DNA of 64,000 nucleotides, taken from NCBI RefSeq assembly GCF_949987535.1, contig NC_080079.1:53865000-53928999 (forward strand), written 5' to 3'. The position numbers and the translations under genes are program-made. This DNA is from Balaenoptera acutorostrata (taxonomy: Eukaryota; Chordata; Mammalia; Artiodactyla; Balaenopteridae). Positions 59,650-64,000 of this stretch are shown piece after piece; within the stretch, counting starts at the first letter, position 1, and each line of letters starts with the position of its first letter. The notes beneath the pieces were generated by a model, which ran no database searches, was not told where the DNA came from, and saw nothing but the letters and a program-made list of their open reading frames with translations.

Positions 59650-60480
59650 TTTTTCTAAACTTTTTATTTTAAAGTAGTTACGTACTTGCAAAAGAATTGA
59701 AATTACTAGAGAGAGTTCTCATATCCTCTTCACTTAGTTTCCCTTAATGTTAACATCTTCCATCTTAACATCTGGTACATCTATCAAAACTAAACAATTA
59801 ACATGTGCACAATACTATTAAGTAAATTACAGACTTTATTCAGGTTTCTCCAATTTTGTTTTACTAATGTCTTTAGTTCCAAAATCCAATCCAGGACACT
59901 TTGTGTATTAATTTTCTAGAACTACCATAACAAAGTACAATAGATTGAGTGGCTTGAACAGCAGAAATTTGTTGTCTCACAGTTCTGGAGGCTAGAGGTC
60001 CAAGATCAAGGTGTCAACAGTCGATTTCTTCTGAGGCTTCTCTCCTTGACTTGTGGATGACCATCTTCTCCCTCTGTCATCACATGGTCTTTCCTCTGTG
60101 TGTGTCTGTGTCATAATTTCTTCTCAAAAGGGCTCCTGTTTTATTGGATTAGGGCCCACTTTAATGACCTCATTTAACCTTAATTACCGCTTTAAGGATC
60201 CTATCACCAAAACCAGTCACATTCTGAGGCACTGGGGGTTAGGACATCAACATATGAATCTTGTGGGGACACAGTTCAACACCAAACACTATGTTTTATT
60301 TCATTATTTTGTCTCCTTAGTCTCATCTAATATGTGACAATTACTCAATCTTTTTTTTCCTTGAAATTTTTGAACGGCATTGACCAAAATATATACAGTT
60401 TACAGACTATCTCTATATTTATGTGTGTTTGATATTTTCCCATAATCAGACTGGAGCCAGTGGACTCTGGGAAGAATATT
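59650..60480. mobile_element. Old LINE fragment, split by an MLT1 LTR
   Basis: The text at 59,690-59,903 (atgttaacatcttccatctt, ctatcaaaactaaacaat, caatccaggacac) and at 60,289-60,480 (tgtctccttagtctcatcta, cccataatcagactgg) belongs together in an old mammalian LINE, probably an L1M type. The MLT1 LTR at 59,904-60,288 separates the two parts. Confidence 0.5.
59904..60288 (-). mobile_element. MLT1-type LTR (MaLR)
   Basis: On the minus strand it runs from tgtttggtgttgaactgtg through gtcctaacccccagtgcctc, gcctccagaactgtgagac to aattaataca. The flanks ctttg (59,899-59,903) and ctatg (60,289-60,293) fit a 5-bp duplication with one mismatch. Solo LTR, no internal genes. Confidence 0.8.
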
Positions 60481-61210
60481 ACAGAGGTGACCAATTTACC
60501 TGAGACTGAGGGATTTCTTGGGACGTGGGATATTGGTTCTAAAACAGGGACTGTCATGGGCAAACTTACAGTTTGAGGGTTGCAATGAGCAATTACAACA
60601 CAGAGTAGGATGTAAGTTTGCATTTAATCTCAGATATCCCTATTCTAAAAATGTATCAGCCATTTGCTGATGTAAGAATGTTCTCAAGTGACTAAGACTC
60701 TTCTTAGAGTCCCATTCCCTTCACATACAGAGTCACTCTCCTGCTGCCCCACTTTCTCTGTCTCCTGTTTTCTCTATCTCTCTCTGCTCTCCCTCTCTCA
60801 GTGCTCCTCATATTTTTCTTCCCCTCCTTCCAAAACTCTTCTCTTTCATCCCAGGCTGTCCCTTCAAAACTAAAAATTTTTGTTTCTTTATTATTCAGAA
60901 AAATCTATCCCTCCCCTGAAACTTTACTTTTTATGTTCAAAGAGAATATGTGGGCAAACTAGGATACTCAATAGTTTCAGTTGCCTCTGAACAGAGGGAT
61001 ATAAAGAAAGGCATCCATTGAGGAAGATAAAGAGAAAAGAAGAGAGAGAGAGAATTACAGGGAGAGAGGGAAAGGGTCATACAGATGTAAAAGCTACAGA
61101 TATTTGTTTATGTTTGTATGTATATATTTTTCTATGGATATATTTATATATGTATCTCTCTATGTGTATGTAGATATATTTAGAAGGTGGGGAGAGGTAG
61201 AGAGAATGGT
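60481..61210. other. Unique DNA with pyrimidine- and purine-rich patches
   Basis: No gene. Pyrimidine-rich DNA at about 60,730-60,860, purine-rich (GA)n-like DNA at 61,028-61,075 and an AT-rich run at about 61,105-61,180. Confidence 0.5.
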
Positions 61211-61214
61211 CTTA

Positions 61215-61350
61215 GTTTCAGTCCTCACTTTGACACTTATATATATAATCTTTGGCAAGTCATGAACTATTTTTGAGTCTTCGTTTCCTTATCTGTATAG
61301 TGGGTATAATAATATCTTCTTTATAGGATTGCAGTAAATATTTAATATAG
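61215..61350 (+). repeat. MIR SINE remnant
   Basis: MIR order: cagtcctcactttgacactt, ttggcaagtcatgaact, cgtttccttatctgtatagtg, then ggattgcagtaaatatttaa. Confidence 0.7.
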
Positions 61351-62690
61351 GTGTATATTAGTTATTAATTATATAATACACAAAGTATAAGACATTTTTA
61401 TAATATATATTTTCATTTTTAATACACTTTGTTAAAAAAATATACCAAAACCATCCCATATCGTCACTTCCCAAGGTCAAAGAGAAGTCCATGCACAGTA
61501 ATTCTTCAGTGCTTTCCTTTCTTTGTTTGGATTATATATGAAACAATGCCATGGGGTCAAATTTATGAAGTCATGAGAAAGGCCTAGGCTTTGGTCCTCT
61601 GAAATACCATTCCTTCTTGTTACATGATTTCACATAGGATATTATATCAGATCTGGGAGTTCTCACAGCACTGACCCTCACCAAGTTGCTCTCTGCTGAC
61701 CTCATGTGACGCACTGGACACACAGGCTAAGAGCTGAACCTTCATAGACATCCAAGCAGCTTTTATCAGCTGAGATCCTGACTCCTGTGGGGTACTCTGT
61801 GGCAGACGCGTACTCTGCTGCCTCTATGCACCCACAAAATCCTGCCTTCTAATTTGAGAGGCTTTTCTCAGATTGCACACCCCCTCCCTCTACCACCAAA
61901 GCTTTCAACACTTGCCCACCCTCCCCTGGAAAGTCATCCCCATCCCTTCGGGGGCCAGGATTCTGAAAATTCTACTCAAGGGAAGAAGGAAGTCCAGAAC
62001 TCAAAGACAAAATGCCTGATGTTTTCTTAACAGGGGACATTCACTTGCTATAAACACATATTTTGCTGATGAGTTTATAATAGCTCCCCCCAAAGTGACA
62101 TGAATTAATTAATTTATGAATAATTTACCCCCTAGTTTTAGTACTGTTATAAAGTAGGTATTTAATAAAAGTTTAGTAGCTCTTTCTTCCCAACTTTTGT
62201 TCACAAAGACTATCTGGAACCATTTCTGCTTCCTCTGAGAACTGACTAATGAGAAGATACTTAGGAAAGAAAATATGCTCTCTATATATCCATTAGTATA
62301 AACAAGCTTTTAGTCACCTTAATTGTTCTAATGGCAATAATTAATGCAGCCACTTAAGGTGATTCTTTCTTTAAAAGACTTAATCATTTCCATTCAAATT
62401 TATGACCCATTCTAATATAGTGTCGAAACAATTTTCCTGTTTTGGAATCCATCTTAGTGTAAATACTCAAAGGAGATTATTGACTTGTTAAGACTCTGTT
62501 AATTCCCAGGTAGTTGAGATGCTGTCAGAGTTGGGAACTATGAAAGGGATAATAGGGACAAACACAGGATTTAGAAAGTTTTAATACCAATCCTATCTCT
62601 ACCCTGATCTAACTCCTGACTTTTCTTCAGAGGTTCACTTACCTATTTGTAGCTTCCTTGGCCTTCTTTCTCTTCCCTGAACTGCTAAAG
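61351..62690. other. Unique DNA
   Basis: No gene or clear repeat recognised. AT-rich runs at about 61,350-61,430. Confidence 0.5.
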
Positions 62691-62699
62691 CCTTTTCTT

Positions 62700-63015
62700 C
62701 TCTAAGAACTTTTGTGTACGTAATTTCCCTTGCCTGGAATGTTGCCCACACTACACCTCACATGGCTGAAGCATGTGTGGGCTTAAATATGTCCTCCCGA
62801 GGGAGGGCTTTCATAAACATCTTCATAAGTGGGTGCCAAATCACCCCTGCTCTGTGCTGTCATGGCCTATTCACATCCTTCATGACACTTGTCAACACAC
62901 ACACACACATATTTATTTCTTTATTAATTTTTTTGTCTCAGAAAGTTACTCTAAGCAGTGAAGGTTAGGACCATTTCTATTTTATTAACCAGTGTCTTAC
63001 CAAATTCTTGAATGA
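62700..63015 (+). repeat. Old LINE-like 3' end
   Basis: Landmarks cccttgcctggaatgttgcc, gagggctttcataaac and gaatgaataaatgttggtc follow the order of the same old family seen at 12,490 and 63,790. A short (CA)n lies at 62,895-62,908. Confidence 0.5.
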
Positions 63016-63785
63016 ATAAATGTTGGTCACAGTTTAAAAGATCATCATATAATATTTGCAAAGCATCAGTTGTTTAGGACAATAAAGGAGGAATCTTAAA
63101 TTTTGCTCCTCAGTATTACCTTTATTACCCATACCAGAACAGTCAGCTCTCTTACACAGATTATCATCACTTCACACTTATCCTGGCTCGGAAGCCAGCC
63201 ATGCATGCTAGCTCCAAAGAGTATGGGATTGAAAACACAATTTGAGCTTTAAATTAAAAACACCTAATTCCAATCTAAAAATTGATCTCTAGCATCTGAA
63301 ACAGCAAAAATGCCTAATATTTACTGAGTAGTTCTCTGAAATTCAAAATTTGAAAACATTTTAAAATGGATATATACTGAGATAGATATAGAGGTTGCAA
63401 TTCCACTATCAAATATATTATAATGATTTTAGAGAATGAAAAGTTATTGTTGAACTCCCCTAAGATCATAAATGATTAACCTTTATGATTTTTAGAGTTG
63501 GAAGGGACTTTAAGGATTATTACAGAGAAAGCATGAGAAATCCCACTATCAGTGTAAAATACTAAACAAATCATCATTTTTCCCCCAGTCTTTGTGTAAT
63601 TGTTATCACACACCCCAGTCCAACCAACCATCATCTCTTACCTGTGTTATTCCATTGGCCTCTCATCATGATCTCTTTCATCTATTCTTACTACCCTGAA
63701 GCCATTTTCTACACCAAAGCCAAAGTCATCTTTTTAAAGAAAATCTGAACAGACTTCTCCTCTTCTTAAGACTCTCTGATGATGC
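63016..63785. other. Unique DNA
   Basis: No gene recognised. Confidence 0.5.
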
Positions 63786-63789
63786 CTTT

Positions 63790-64000
63790 TTGCACTTAAA
63801 TTAAAATCAAAACTCCATACTCTGTCTTGTAAGACCCTATGTGACATGGCTTGTGCGAGCCTGTCCTCTGTGACCATCTCCTTGAGCTCATCCTAGCTAA
63901 CTCTGCTGCAGACACTCTGGCCCTCCTGCTCCAGCTTGCCAACCTTTCTCCCACCTCAGAGCCTCACACTTGCTGTTCCTCCTACTTGCGTTGTCCTTGC
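63790..64000 (+). repeat. Old LINE-like repeat running off the right edge
   Basis: Text such as gtaagaccctatgtgacatgg, cacttgctgttcctcc and the preceding aaatcaaaactcc fits the same old family; it is cut by the window edge. Confidence 0.5.

Overview
This window looks like intergenic or intronic DNA from a cetartiodactyl mammal, most likely a cetacean. Six copies of a tRNA-Glu-derived SINE of the CHR type (the family of cetaceans, hippos and ruminants) are present. I see no BovB LINE in 64 kb, which argues against a ruminant. The rest is LINE-1 (L1) sequence, older mammalian repeats (L2, MIR, MLT1, an ERV1-type LTR) and AT-rich unique DNA. I find no host protein-coding gene, tRNA, rRNA or CRISPR array. 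The only real coding capacity is L1: two uninterrupted ORF1 genes and several broken ORF2 genes.

Layout. 1-11,395 is a three-deep L1 nest: an old L1 (minus, from 9,233) carries a younger L1 (minus, 5'UTR visible in two pieces), which carries a nearly intact full-length L1 on the plus strand (439-7,846) with a perfect 15-bp target-site duplication. 11.4-17.1 kb is mostly unique with old LINE, MIR and LTR remnants and one SINE. 17.16-22.18 kb is a minus-strand L1 with complete ORF1 and decayed ORF2. 22.2-31.6 kb holds an old plus-strand L1, a (CA)n tract, an ERV1-type solo LTR split by a SINE, another SINE and a 1.06-kb truncated L1. 31.66-38.39 kb is an old near-full-length L1 (minus) with two SINEs inside. 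38.4-50.6 kb is unique DNA with a SINE, MIRs, three LTR remnants and three small L1 insertions of distinct types (67 bp, 845 bp and a 5'-inverted one). 50.59-58.96 kb is a composite L1 (minus) whose 5' end is joined to an older L1 segment, the whole flanked by one short direct repeat. 59-64 kb is unique DNA with an MLT1 LTR inside an old LINE, a MIR and old LINE ends.

How the parts relate. L1 ORF1p and ORF2p form the retrotransposition particle, and non-autonomous SINEs borrow the ORF2p activity; the duplications flanking the elements are its footprints. The most informative signals are a 367-bp tandem duplication in the promoter of the youngest L1, a composite L1 that may record 5' transduction, a perfect 16-bp hairpin inside an old L1 ORF2, and a twin-primed (5'-inverted) L1. 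I found no convincing new gene system; repeat names come from recognition of the sequence, not from a database search.
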